A DNA stretch of 64,000 nt, taken from Labrys sp. WJW. Lineage in GTDB: Bacteria > Pseudomonadota > Alphaproteobacteria > Rhizobiales > Labraceae. The DNA is taken from positions 107,328-171,327 of the forward strand of contig NZ_LYXZ01000016.1 of the NCBI RefSeq assembly GCF_001676615.1, read 5' to 3'. A program made the position numbers and the translations under genes. Under the pieces are notes generated by a model that worked only from the letters and a program-made list of their open reading frames with translations, did not search any database and had not been told where the DNA came from. This document shows, in pieces, positions 15,463 to 24,262 of the stretch (positions within the stretch are counted from its first letter, which is position 1; each line of letters starts with the position of its first letter).

Positions 15463-16224
15463 TCAGGCATAAATCGCCTTCACGCCACCCTTCTCCAGCA
15501 GGTTGCGGGCACGAGGCGTCTCTTCGGTGACCAGCGTATCGATCGACGACAGCGTAGCGAAATGGTGCGCCGCCACGGTGCCGAATTTATCCGGGGTCGC
15601 CACCGCGACGACCTCGGCAGCCGCCTTGATCATGGCCGCCTTGATCGCAGCCTCGTCATAGCCGGCAGTGGTCAACCCGAACTCCTCGTGGATGCCGTGC
15701 ACGCCGATGAAGCACAGATCGGCATTGATGGCGTGAAGCTGGTCGAGCACGCGCGCGCCCAGCACCATCTGGCTGCGCTTGTCGAAGATGCCGCCGAGCA
15801 GAATGACCTCCAGATGCGGATGCTCGGTCGTTGCGCTCGCAATCAGCGGACTGTTGGTGACGATGGTCGCCCGGAGATCGCGGGGCAACTGCCTGGCCAC
15901 TTCGAGATTGGTGGTGCCCCCGTCGATGACGACCACCTGATCCGGCAGCACGAGCCCGGCCGCCGCCCGGGCTAGGCGCGCCTTCAGGCCTGCTGCGATC
16001 TTGTAGCGCCCCTGGAAGGGCAATCCGCCCGGCGAGACCGGCAGGGCGGCGCCATGGACGCGCTTGATCAGGCCTTCGGCCGCCATGTCCCGGAAATCGC
16101 GCCGGATGGTGTCCTCGGAAACCTCGAAATGGGCCGAGACCTCCTGGGTCGAGAGCCGGCCCTTGGCCTCCAGCTCCGACAGGACGAAAGCGCGCCGTTC
16201 ATCAGGCGTGGATTCGATGGGCAC
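15463..16224 (-). CDS. DeoR family transcriptional regulator
   Basis: A 253-residue repressor. The DeoR helix-turn-helix is at about residues 7-60 (VLSELEAKGRLSTQEVSAHF, then SEDTIRRDFRDMAAEGLIKR), followed by the sugar-phosphate-binding DeoRC domain with VVIDGGTTN and VTNSPLIA. It is divergent from the NagA-like gene with an 81-bp gap, so it very likely controls that gene in response to an amino-sugar phosphate or related effector. No permease or isomerase gene accompanies it in the window. Confidence 0.93.
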   Translation of the reverse strand: MPIESTPDERRAFVLSELEAKGRLSTQEVSAHFEVSEDTIRRDFRDMAAEGLIKRVHGAALPVSPGGLPFQGRYKIAAGLKARLARAAAGLVLPDQVVVIDGGTTNLEVARQLPRDLRATIVTNSPLIASATTEHPHLEVILLGGIFDKRSQMVLGARVLDQLHAINADLCFIGVHGIHEEFGLTTAGYDEAAIKAAMIKAAAEVVAVATPDKFGTVAAHHFATLSSIDTLVTEETPRARNLLEKGGVKAIYA

Positions 16225-16305
16225 GATGATTCCTCGATTGCACGTTTACGCCGATATCGATAGATACATGCATCTCCTATCACAACACCTGCCGACGGAT
16301 CCAGC

Positions 16306-17520
16306 ATGAAAGAGCTCCTGTTAAAGGGCAACGTCATCCTCGAAGACGCCATTCACGAAGACGCCGTGATCCGCTGCACGGACGGCCGGATCGACGCGAT
16401 CGAGCCCTATGCTTCCACGCATGAAGGCAAGGGATTGCTCGATTTCACCGGCCGCTATTTGTCGCCGGGTTTCGTCGACATTCACGTGCATGGCGGTGCC
16501 GGCGCCGACTATATGGATGGCACCATCGATGCCGTGCGACGGACCAATGTCGCCCATGCCAGGCACGGCACGACCTCGATCTTTCCGACCACCACGACGG
16601 GTTCCTTTGCTCAGCTCGATGCGATGGTGAAAGCGTGCGAAAATGTGCAGGCATCCTGGACGCCCGCGGACGGCGCCCGCATCGCCGGCATCCATTTCTA
16701 CGGCCCGTATTTCGCGGAGGACAAGGTCGGCATCCACGCGCCGGAGGGCCGGCGCGACCCGGTGCGGGAGGAATATGAATATTTCCTCGGCCGGAAGATC
16801 ATCAAGATCGCGACCTGCGCCTCCGAACTGCCCGGCGCCCTCGATTTCTTCGGCCATGCCCGCGAACGAGGCTGCTTCGTCACCTGCGGCCATTCCAATG
16901 CCTGCTGGAGCGAGTTGGAGGCGGCCTTCGCGCATGGCATGCGCCACGTCGACCATTTCTGGTGCGCCATGAGTTCGGTCACTTCCCTGCGCAAGCGCTT
17001 CGGCACGCCCATGCAGGCCGGGATGGAGCAATATGTCCTCGCCAACCCGGCGATGAGCACCGAGGTGATCGCCGACGGCGTCCACCTTTCCGACGACCTG
17101 CTGCGCTTCGCCTTCCGCCTGATCGGGCCCCGGCGCTGCTGCCTCGTCACCGATGCCAACCGCGCCATGGACATGCCGCCCGGCCAATATCGCTTCGGCT
17201 CACAGGCGGACGGCAGCTGGGTCTGGAGCGACGGCCATTCCGTCCGGGGCGCGGACGGCAGCCTGGCGAGCTCGATGCATGGCATGGACCGGATGGTGAA
17301 GACCATGGCGAAGGCCATCGGCCAGGACCTGCCCGCCATCATCCGCATGGCCTCGCTGACGCCGGCCGAGCTTACCGGCATCGCCGGCGAGGTCGGCAGC
17401 CTAGCGCCGGGCAAGCGGGCCGACATCGTGGTTCTCGATGGAAATTTAGAGGTCGAACGCGTCTTCATCGATGGCGAGCCCCTGTCCGTCACCGCTGCGG
17501 GGACCGATCAGGCAGCCTGA
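16306..17520 (+). CDS. NagA-like amidohydrolase, divergent
   Basis: A 404-residue member of the N-acetylglucosamine-6-phosphate deacetylase branch of the amidohydrolase superfamily. DIHVHGGAG (about 58-66) is the first metal motif, TCGHSNA and HVDHFWCAMS correspond to the histidine ligands, and CLVTDANRAMD contains the catalytic aspartate; the C-terminus SLAPGKRADIVVLD is family-typical. However the usual metal-ligand glutamate motif (H-x-E-G-P-F) reads IHFYGPYF, with Tyr132 in place of Glu, and the HLFNAMS substrate motif is HFWCAMS. I therefore leave the symbol empty: related to NagA but perhaps with different metal content or substrate. Paired with the divergent DeoR regulator. Confidence 0.85.
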   Translation: MKELLLKGNVILEDAIHEDAVIRCTDGRIDAIEPYASTHEGKGLLDFTGRYLSPGFVDIHVHGGAGADYMDGTIDAVRRTNVAHARHGTTSIFPTTTTGSFAQLDAMVKACENVQASWTPADGARIAGIHFYGPYFAEDKVGIHAPEGRRDPVREEYEYFLGRKIIKIATCASELPGALDFFGHARERGCFVTCGHSNACWSELEAAFAHGMRHVDHFWCAMSSVTSLRKRFGTPMQAGMEQYVLANPAMSTEVIADGVHLSDDLLRFAFRLIGPRRCCLVTDANRAMDMPPGQYRFGSQADGSWVWSDGHSVRGADGSLASSMHGMDRMVKTMAKAIGQDLPAIIRMASLTPAELTGIAGEVGSLAPGKRADIVVLDGNLEVERVFIDGEPLSVTAAGTDQAA

Positions 17521-17560
17521 GCGCCCACCGCCCTCGCCTGCCAGAAGGCCGCGCGCGGGG

Positions 17561-19384
17561 TCAGGGCGAGGACGATGCCGATGACGGCTGGTTCTGCACG
17601 CCGGTGAAGATGAAATCCTCGGGCGGCAGCGAGCCGTAGACGAAGGGCTCCTGCCGGTTTGCGGTTCGTGACATCACGTCGCTGGTCACGAAGCGGAATA
17701 CCTTGTTGATCTCCAGCCCTGGTTCCACCACCCGTCTGGCGAAGGCTTCGGCAAAGGCGCTGTGCCGGCTGTCGCCATCCTCGGCCACCGTGCCCTCCTT
17801 GGCCGAATAGACCACCAGCGTCGCTCCCGAAGGCTCGACCCGCGAGAGGCCGCGCCCGACCGAGCGGGTTGCGGCCGTCATCGTCATCTGCGCGGCAAAG
17901 GGGTTGTTGCGGCAGGCATCCAGCAGCACCAGCTTCAGGCGGCGCGCGCCGCTCAACGCCGACAGGACTCGCTGCAGGCTGACGGTTTCGTCGGGGACAT
18001 CGCGATCGGACTGCAGCCTTGCATCGACGGGGATGAGATAATTCTGCCCCGTCAGCTCCATGCCATGGCCGGCATAATAGAGGATGGCCCAGTCGGCCGT
18101 ATCGGCCTTGGCAGAGAAAGCCCTGAGGGCATCGACCATGCCGGCACGCCCGAGATCGTAGGCGACCGTGACGTCCTGCACGCCAGCCGTTCGCAGAGCC
18201 GCGGCGACGAGGTCAGCGTCACGCCTGGGATTGGGCAGTTGCGACACGGCCTGATAGCGCGAATTGCCGATGACCAGCGCGACCCGCCGCGATCCGTCGG
18301 CCGTAGCCTTCTGGGCGGCGGCCGGCAGGTTCTTCTTGCCGGCCTCGGCCTGCTGCACTGCCTTCGAGGCCCGGAAGAGCGTCACATAACGCTGGACATT
18401 GGGCAGGTTCGGATTGATCGAGAAGGCCATTTCCATGTCGGACAGGCCGGCTTCCCTCTCCTCGAGGCGCCAATGGGCCAGTCCGCGATTGAGATAGGCC
18501 TCGGCATAGTCGCGCCGTGTCGCGATTGCCGTGTCGCAATCCGCCAGCGCCTCCCGCAATGCGCCCTTGGCCAGATAGAGCGCGCAGCGGCCCGAATGGA
18601 ACTCGGCCATGCCGGGATTCAGGGCGATCGCCTTGCTGACATCCGCGATGGCCTCGTCGATCTCGCCCTGGGCGTAATGCAGGTTGGCACGGTTGTTATA
18701 GGCGTTGAAATTGCCGGCATCGGCCGCGATCGCCCTGTCGAAATCGGCCATGGCGAGGTCGTAGCGCTTGAGGTTGACATAGGAATTGGCGCGATTGCTG
18801 TAGATCAGCGAGACCCCCTGCTTCAGCGAGATTGCCCTGGTATAGTCGGCGACGGCCTTGTCATGGCGGCCGAGCCGCTGCTGCAGATTGCCGCGATTGG
18901 CAAAAGCGGGGCCCATACGCGGATCGAGATCGACGGCGCGCGAATAATCGGCGACGGCGTTTTCGATATCGTCCTGCTCCGAACGGGAATTGGCACGATA
19001 GAAATAGACCTCCGCCGATCCCGGCTTGATGGCGATGGCCTTGTCATAATCGTCGATCGCCGCATTGTGGTCGCCGAGTTCGGCAGAGCTGAGGCCACGA
19101 AAGACATAGGCCAGATAGCTCTTGTCGTTATGTCGGATCGACGCGCTGAGATCGTTGATCGCAAGGCCATATTGCTTCTGCCGGTAATAAGCGCGCCCGC
19201 GCTGCAGGTAGGCGGTAGCCTGGCTGCCAGGCGTCACCGAGATGCGGTTGATGGCGGCAGTACAGGCAGGAATGGCGACGGCCGGATCATCCGAGGCGCA
19301 GCCGCCCTTGGGAGCCGCGGCTGCCTGGCCGGCCAGCCACAGGAGCATTGCCGCAGCCACGATCATCAGGCGATATGCGTTCAT
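17561..19384 (-). CDS. Secreted TPR and caspase-like (peptidase C14) protein
   Basis: A 607-residue protein from the ATG of MNAYRLMIVAAAMLLWLAGQ, which begins a signal peptide ending near AAA. Residues about 50-330 form at least seven tetratricopeptide repeats (for example AAIDDYDKAIAIKPGSAEVY). A caspase p20-like domain starts at RRVALVIGNSRYQAV; the dyad is His440 (LYYAGHGME) and Cys491 (VLLDACRNNPF). Such bacterial metacaspase-type proteins hydrolyse substrates after basic residues or act as signalling switches; here the TPR part would choose the partner in the periplasm. Upstream in-frame codons lack a signal peptide and were not used. It stands alone between nagA-like and MFS genes. Confidence 0.9.
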   Translation of the reverse strand: MNAYRLMIVAAAMLLWLAGQAAAAPKGGCASDDPAVAIPACTAAINRISVTPGSQATAYLQRGRAYYRQKQYGLAINDLSASIRHNDKSYLAYVFRGLSSAELGDHNAAIDDYDKAIAIKPGSAEVYFYRANSRSEQDDIENAVADYSRAVDLDPRMGPAFANRGNLQQRLGRHDKAVADYTRAISLKQGVSLIYSNRANSYVNLKRYDLAMADFDRAIAADAGNFNAYNNRANLHYAQGEIDEAIADVSKAIALNPGMAEFHSGRCALYLAKGALREALADCDTAIATRRDYAEAYLNRGLAHWRLEEREAGLSDMEMAFSINPNLPNVQRYVTLFRASKAVQQAEAGKKNLPAAAQKATADGSRRVALVIGNSRYQAVSQLPNPRRDADLVAAALRTAGVQDVTVAYDLGRAGMVDALRAFSAKADTADWAILYYAGHGMELTGQNYLIPVDARLQSDRDVPDETVSLQRVLSALSGARRLKLVLLDACRNNPFAAQMTMTAATRSVGRGLSRVEPSGATLVVYSAKEGTVAEDGDSRHSAFAEAFARRVVEPGLEINKVFRFVTSDVMSRTANRQEPFVYGSLPPEDFIFTGVQNQPSSASSSP

Positions 19385-19537
19385 GATCCCGCTCCCCGGC
19401 GCCCCGGCTCGATCCTGCCGACGGCACGGCGACGGCAAAGCCGCCCGCCTCCCCTCGTCCCTATCGCGCCGAACATGGCCGTCAATCGAGCGCAGGTCGA
19501 CAGCTTTCTTCGCTTGGAGCGACGCCCGGCTCTTTCA

Positions 19538-20770
19538 TCAACGCCCGGAACGGATCAGCCGCACCGCGCATGCGACGGCAAGCGCGATCAGCACCAGCGT
19601 GAAGCCGACCACGGCCTGCCATCCCCCGACGCTCCAGAACCAGCCGCCCGTCGAGCCCACGATGCTGGCGCCGAGATAATAGGCGAGCATGTAGAGCGAG
19701 GCGGCGTGGCCCTTGCTGGCACCGCCCAGCCGGCCGACCCAACCGCTCGCCACCGCATGGCAGGCGAACTGGCCCGCCGTCAGCACCGCAATGCCGGCAA
19801 TGATGCCGGTGAGGCTCGAGGAGAGCGTGAGGCCGATGCCAACCGCCATGGTCAGGAGGCCGGCGATCAGCACCGGCGCCCGCCCCAGCCGGTCGGCTGC
19901 CATGCCGCCGAGCGAGGAAGAGACGGTGCCGAACAGATAGACGGTGAAGATCAGGCCGGTCTGCGTCGGGCTGAGGTCGAAGGGCGGCGCCATCAGCCGG
20001 AAGCCAGCGTAATTGTAGACGGTCACGAAGCTGCCGAAGCCGCAAAAGGCAACGGCGAACAAAAGCGGCTTTGCCAGCACGGCACCGGGCCTCTCCCGGC
20101 CGACATGCGAAGCCCACGCCCTGAGGTGATAGCGAAGATCGAAACCCTTGCGCGGCGTGAAATGCCGCGAGGGCGGCAGGAGCAGGACGAAGCCGAGCGC
20201 CAGGACGAGGCCGCCGAGACCGACGATCGCCAAGGCGAGCCGCCAGGTCAGGAATTCAGCAAGGATGCCGGTCAGCACCCGGCCCGCCATGCCGCCAAGC
20301 GCGGTGCCCGCAATATAGAGCCCCATGGCAAAACCCAGGCCATTGGGCTCGATCTCCTCGGCCAGGTAGGCGATGGCGATGGCCGGTACCCCGCCAATGG
20401 CCAGCCCTTCGACGGCACGCAAAGCCAGGATGGCATGCCATCCCGGCGTGACCGCCACGGCAAGATTGAGGAGGCTGGCAAGGCCGATGGAGGCGAACAT
20501 CAGTTCGCGCCGGCCGAATCGCTCCGAAACGGCGGCGGCCGCAAAGATGGCAAAGGCGAGCGCGCCGGTGGTCAGGGAGAGCGCCAGCGAACTCTGGGCC
20601 GCGCCGACATGGAATTCCTCGGCCAGCAGCGGCAGCAGGGGCTGAACGCAATAGATCAGCGAGAAAGTGCCGAAACCGGCGAGGAAGAGAGCGAGGCTGA
20701 TCTTGCGGTAGGCAGCCGACCCGCGAGCGACATGGGGCACGGGGGGCGCATAGGCGGCGGGAGCGGACAT
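19538..20770 (-). CDS. MFS transporter (YnfM-like)
   Basis: A 410-residue, 12-segment major facilitator. The true start is taken as the ATG of MSAPAAYAPPVPHV at 20770; the much longer open frame upstream reads through the intergenic region and has no membrane or family features. Recognisable segments are KISLALFLAGFGTFSLIYCV, a VSERFGRRELMFAS loop of the GxxxDRxGRR type after helix 2, and a second-half AADRLGRAPVL loop. The family includes arabinose/metabolite efflux proteins of the YnfM group, so a small-molecule exporter is likely; the substrate cannot be told. It is divergent from the TPR protein gene over 271 bases. Confidence 0.9.
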   Translation of the reverse strand: MSAPAAYAPPVPHVARGSAAYRKISLALFLAGFGTFSLIYCVQPLLPLLAEEFHVGAAQSSLALSLTTGALAFAIFAAAAVSERFGRRELMFASIGLASLLNLAVAVTPGWHAILALRAVEGLAIGGVPAIAIAYLAEEIEPNGLGFAMGLYIAGTALGGMAGRVLTGILAEFLTWRLALAIVGLGGLVLALGFVLLLPPSRHFTPRKGFDLRYHLRAWASHVGRERPGAVLAKPLLFAVAFCGFGSFVTVYNYAGFRLMAPPFDLSPTQTGLIFTVYLFGTVSSSLGGMAADRLGRAPVLIAGLLTMAVGIGLTLSSSLTGIIAGIAVLTAGQFACHAVASGWVGRLGGASKGHAASLYMLAYYLGASIVGSTGGWFWSVGGWQAVVGFTLVLIALAVACAVRLIRSGR

Positions 20771-21041
20771 GACCAAGGGGTCGTATCCCAGCGTCAGCTT
20801 GTCAAGCACCGATCCCGGGCCATTCCAAGAGGAGCGGTCGATACCTGCCGGCACGGGCGCCCGCTGGGGTTGCAGGCCGGCGGCGGCCGATCGAAGACGG
20901 GCAAAACGGCCCGGCAAAATCGGCGGATTAGCGCGGAGGGTGGGTTGTTCCCTCGCCTCAAAGCAGCCATGGTAGCGGCGAATAATTCGCGACTGCGTCG
21001 CCTGTGTCGAGGCGGCCGGCTGATTCGGAGTTTTCTTCCCT

Positions 21042-23165
21042 GTGCCCCTGTCTTCCCGCACGTCTTTTTCCGCCGCCTTGTTGGCGATCGCCCTCTCGAC
21101 GACCCTGATGGCGCCGGCACTGGCGGCCAAGGCGCTCGAACGTCCATTCCGGCCGACTTCCGCTTCAGGCAGCCTGTTGGCCGGGCGACTGGCCGCCAAT
21201 GTGCGCGACGACGACAATGCGGCCTCCTTCTATGCCAAGGCGCTGAGCAGCGGCCTGTTCAAGGACGAGCAGGCTCGCCAGGAGTTGACCAACCGCACCT
21301 TCATTGCCTTGCTGACCTCGGGCGAAATGGACAAGGCCGTCACCTTCGCCCGGCGCGTGGTGGCGATCGACAAGAAGAACCCGATCGCCCATCTCGTGCT
21401 CGGCATCAGGGCGTTGAAGGGGCGGGACTACACCAAGGCCCGCGACGAGCTCGCCTTCACGCTCGACAAGCCCATCCTGCAGCTGGCGACGCCCCTGATC
21501 TCAACCTGGACCTATGCGGGTGCCGGCCAGACCAAGAAAGGCGTGGTGGCCAGCGACGACATCTCGTCCAATGACGGCTTTTCCACCTTCAAGAATTTCT
21601 CGACCGGCATGATGCTCGACATGGCGGGGATGCGCGATGAGGCGATCGCCCGGCTCAAGGACGCCCATGAGCGCGATGCCAATGCCGTCTCCATCGTCGA
21701 CGCCTATGCCCGGGCACTGGCGCGCGCCGGCAAGAAGGACGATGCGCTCAAGGTGCTGGAAGCCTATTCAGCCAAGGTGCCTCGCCAGCCGATCGTCGCA
21801 GCACTGATCGCCGACATCAAGGCGGGCAAGCGCATCGCGCCGGCCGTGACCACGGCCCAGCAGGGCGCGGCCGATATCCTGGTCTCGGTCGCCGCCGGCA
21901 TCGCCAAGCAGGGCGGTGCCGACTATGCTGTGGTGTTCTATCGCCTGGCGCTGTATCTGGAGCCCGCCAATGCCACGGCCCTGATCGGCCTCGCCGAACT
22001 CTACAGCGACCTCAAGCAGCCCCAGACCGCCGAAACCCTGTTCAAGAGCGTGCCCGCTTCCTCGCCGCTCAAGCGCAACGCCGAAATCGAGCTTGCCACC
22101 ACGCTGGACGAGCTCGACAAGACGGATGAGGGCGTGGCGCATCTGAAGAAGATCATTTCGGCCAATCCGCAGGATCTGGACGCCATCATCTCGCTCGGCG
22201 GCATCTTCAATCAGCGCAAGCGCTGGGAAGAGGCGTCCGTGGCGTTCTCGCAGGCGGTCGACGTGATCGGCAAACCCACCCGCAATGACTGGGCCACCTT
22301 CTATTACCGCGGTATCGCCTATGAGCGCATCAAGCAGTGGCCCAAGGCCGAGGCGGACTTCAAGAAGGCGCTCGAACTCTTCCCCGACCAGCCCTCGGTG
22401 CTGAACTATCTCGGCTATTCCTGGATCGATCAGGGCATGCATCTCCAGGAAGGCATGGAGATGATCAAGAAGGCCGTCGATCAGCGCCCGGACGACGGCT
22501 ATATCGTCGACAGCCTCGGCTGGGCCAACTACAAGCTCGGCCAATATGACGAGGCGGTCGAACAGCTTGAGCGCGCGGTCTCCCTCAAGCCGAGCGATCC
22601 GACCATCAACGACCACCTCGGCGATGCCTATTGGAAGATCGGGCGTAAGCTGGAGGCGACCTTCCAGTGGCGCCACGCTCTCGATGCCAAGCCCGAGCCG
22701 GACGAGAAAGCCAAGATCGAGCAGAAGCTGAAGGACGGCATGCGGGACACGGCCTCGGCCGATGCCAGCAAGACCGGTGACGTGGCCAAGTCTCCTGATG
22801 CGACCAAGTCTCCTGATGCGGCCAAACCGGCGGATGCGTCCAAGCCCGCGGACGAGGCAAAACCCACCGATGCACCGAAGACGCCGGATGCTGCCCAGCC
22901 CTCGCAGCCCGAAAAGCCGGCCGATGCCGACAAACCCGCGGAAGCACCCAAATCTACTGACCAAAGCAAGCCTGCTGACGCTCCCCAGCCCGCAGGCGAG
23001 ACAAAGCCGGCCGACACACCCAAGCCGGCCGATACTTCCAAGCCGACTGATCCCTCCAAACCGACCGAGGCTCCCAAGCCCGTCGATCCGGCTAAGCCGG
23101 CTGATGCACCCAAACCTGCAGAACCCGTGAAGCCTGCCGCGCCGTCCAACAACAATGGCGGCTGA
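21042..23165 (+). CDS. Exported TPR protein with Lys/Pro/Asp/Ala-rich tail
   Basis: A 707-residue protein with a signal peptide (AALLAIALSTTLMAPALAA). Residues about 45-565 are TPR-type helical repeats, the clearest being QPSVLNYLGYSWIDQGMHLQ and DEAVEQLERAVSLKPSDPTI. The last 130 residues are low-complexity, built from short units such as KPADASKPADEAKPTDAPK, strongly charged and probably unfolded; the DNA there (22760-23150) is a degenerate tandem repeat. GTG start with CGGAG about 11 bases upstream. Alphaproteobacterial genomes commonly carry this TPR gene just before ispE, and here ispE starts inside its 3' end. Role probably in periplasmic assembly or outer-membrane organisation; not established. 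Confidence 0.88.
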   Translation: MPLSSRTSFSAALLAIALSTTLMAPALAAKALERPFRPTSASGSLLAGRLAANVRDDDNAASFYAKALSSGLFKDEQARQELTNRTFIALLTSGEMDKAVTFARRVVAIDKKNPIAHLVLGIRALKGRDYTKARDELAFTLDKPILQLATPLISTWTYAGAGQTKKGVVASDDISSNDGFSTFKNFSTGMMLDMAGMRDEAIARLKDAHERDANAVSIVDAYARALARAGKKDDALKVLEAYSAKVPRQPIVAALIADIKAGKRIAPAVTTAQQGAADILVSVAAGIAKQGGADYAVVFYRLALYLEPANATALIGLAELYSDLKQPQTAETLFKSVPASSPLKRNAEIELATTLDELDKTDEGVAHLKKIISANPQDLDAIISLGGIFNQRKRWEEASVAFSQAVDVIGKPTRNDWATFYYRGIAYERIKQWPKAEADFKKALELFPDQPSVLNYLGYSWIDQGMHLQEGMEMIKKAVDQRPDDGYIVDSLGWANYKLGQYDEAVEQLERAVSLKPSDPTINDHLGDAYWKIGRKLEATFQWRHALDAKPEPDEKAKIEQKLKDGMRDTASADASKTGDVAKSPDATKSPDAAKPADASKPADEAKPTDAPKTPDAAQPSQPEKPADADKPAEAPKSTDQSKPADAPQPAGETKPADTPKPADTSKPTDPSKPTEAPKPVDPAKPADAPKPAEPVKPAAPSNNNGG

Positions 23166-24093
23166 CGTTCCGGGAGCGGGCGAGGCGAGAGTCTCGCCTG
23201 CCCGGCTGAGCGAGAAAGCGCGTGCCAAGGTGAATCTGACCTTGGCCGTGCTGGGGCGACGCGCTGACGGCTTTCACGTGCTCGACAGCCTGGTCGCCTT
23301 TGCCGATATCGCCGACGAGCTCAGTCTCGAACCGGGGCCCGGCCTTTCCCTGGAGGTTTTCGGGCCTCGTGCGGAAGAGACCGGCAGCATTGGCGACAAT
23401 CTCGTCCTGAAAGCGGCCAGGGCCCTCGCCGAGAGGCATGATGGCCTCATGCTCGGCCATTTCCGCCTCGACAAGCGCCTGCCGGCGGCCGCCGGCATCG
23501 GTGGCGGCTCCTCCGATGCCGCAGCTGCCCTGCGCCTGCTCGCCCGCGCCAATGGCCTGCCGTTGACGGACAAGAAAGGTTCGATTGAGGAGACAGTCCT
23601 GGCCGCTGCCCGCGCCACGGGCTCGGACGTGCCCGTCTGCCTGCAAGGCGTCAGCCGCTGGATGCGTGGCGCAGGAGAAACCCTGTCCGTTCCAGTTCCC
23701 CTGCCCCCCCTGCCCGCCGTCCTGCTCAATCCGGGGATTGCCACGCCGACGGCGGACGTCTTCCGAGCGCTTGCCCTTCCCGTGGGGTCGGTCGCCTCCC
23801 CCGACCTTTCCCTGGCCGCGACCATCGAAGGCGAGCGGCGTCCGGCGGCATTGATCGGCCATCTCGATCGGGGCCGCAACGATCTCGAACCACCGGCCCT
23901 TGCCCTGCGCCCTGCCATCGGCGAGGCGCTCGCCGTCTTGCGTGACCAGCCCGCCTGCCGTCTCGCCCGCATGTCAGGCTCGGGTGCCACCGTGTTCGGC
24001 CTCTTCGAGACGGCGGAGACCGCAGTCGCAGCAAGACAAGCAATCGCACGGCATCGACCAGGCTGGTGGGTGGTGGACACCGCCATCGGCTGA
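23155..24093 (+). CDS. ispE: 4-diphosphocytidyl-2-C-methyl-D-erythritol kinase
   Basis: A 312-residue GHMP kinase of the MEP isoprenoid pathway; it phosphorylates CDP-methylerythritol at the 2-position. The N-terminal block [20 protein letters not shown] and the ATP-binding glycine-rich loop [19 protein letters not shown] (about residues 107-125) are diagnostic, and [13 protein letters not shown] is the C-terminal GHMP motif. The gene overlaps the end of the TPR protein gene by 11 bases, showing translational coupling. A strong palindromic repeat lies between it and purD. Confidence 0.96.
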   Translation: MAADVPGAGEARVSPARLSEKARAKVNLTLAVLGRRADGFHVLDSLVAFADIADELSLEPGPGLSLEVFGPRAEETGSIGDNLVLKAARALAERHDGLMLGHFRLDKRLPAAAGIGGGSSDAAAALRLLARANGLPLTDKKGSIEETVLAAARATGSDVPVCLQGVSRWMRGAGETLSVPVPLPPLPAVLLNPGIATPTADVFRALALPVGSVASPDLSLAATIEGERRPAALIGHLDRGRNDLEPPALALRPAIGEALAVLRDQPACRLARMSGSGATVFGLFETAETAVAARQAIARHRPGWWVVDTAIG

Positions 24094-24103
24094 GGAAGGA
24101 ACT

Positions 24104-24186
24104 CCTGGGAACGCGGACGTCCTCGTCCGCTCCTCCCCCCAAGCGCAGCGTTTCCAAGAGCGGGCGAGGACGTCCGCACTCCCAGG
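24104..24186. repeat. Palindromic repeat between ispE and purD
   Basis: Arms of 29 bases at 24104-24132 and 24158-24186 pair with about four mismatches; the core is CGGACGTCCTCGTCCGCTC against its complement. Loop of 25 bases. It looks like a mobile palindromic unit distinct from the REP copies elsewhere in the window and may also attenuate transcription into purD. Confidence 0.85.
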
Positions 24187-24262
24187 GAATACGCTTCGAC
24201 ATTGCATCCTGCCCCCTGATCGGGCAAAGGTCCGGCCAACGGAATTTCTGCAGGCGGTGACG

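Noticed and set aside
19538..21217. A 559-residue form of the MFS transporter with a long N-terminal extension.
   Set aside because: The added 149 codons run through the divergent intergenic region and part of the TPR gene's complement; the family starts at MSAPAAYAPP.
17762..21574. A 1270-codon open frame on the plus strand.
   Set aside because: It is the antisense of the caspase-TPR and MFS genes and reads into the exported TPR gene; composition is low-complexity Arg/Gly/Asp and no domain is present. High GC keeps such frames open.
23900..24262. An N-terminal extension of PurD.
   Set aside because: It reads through the ispE end and the palindromic repeat; PurD proteins begin [14 protein letters not shown].
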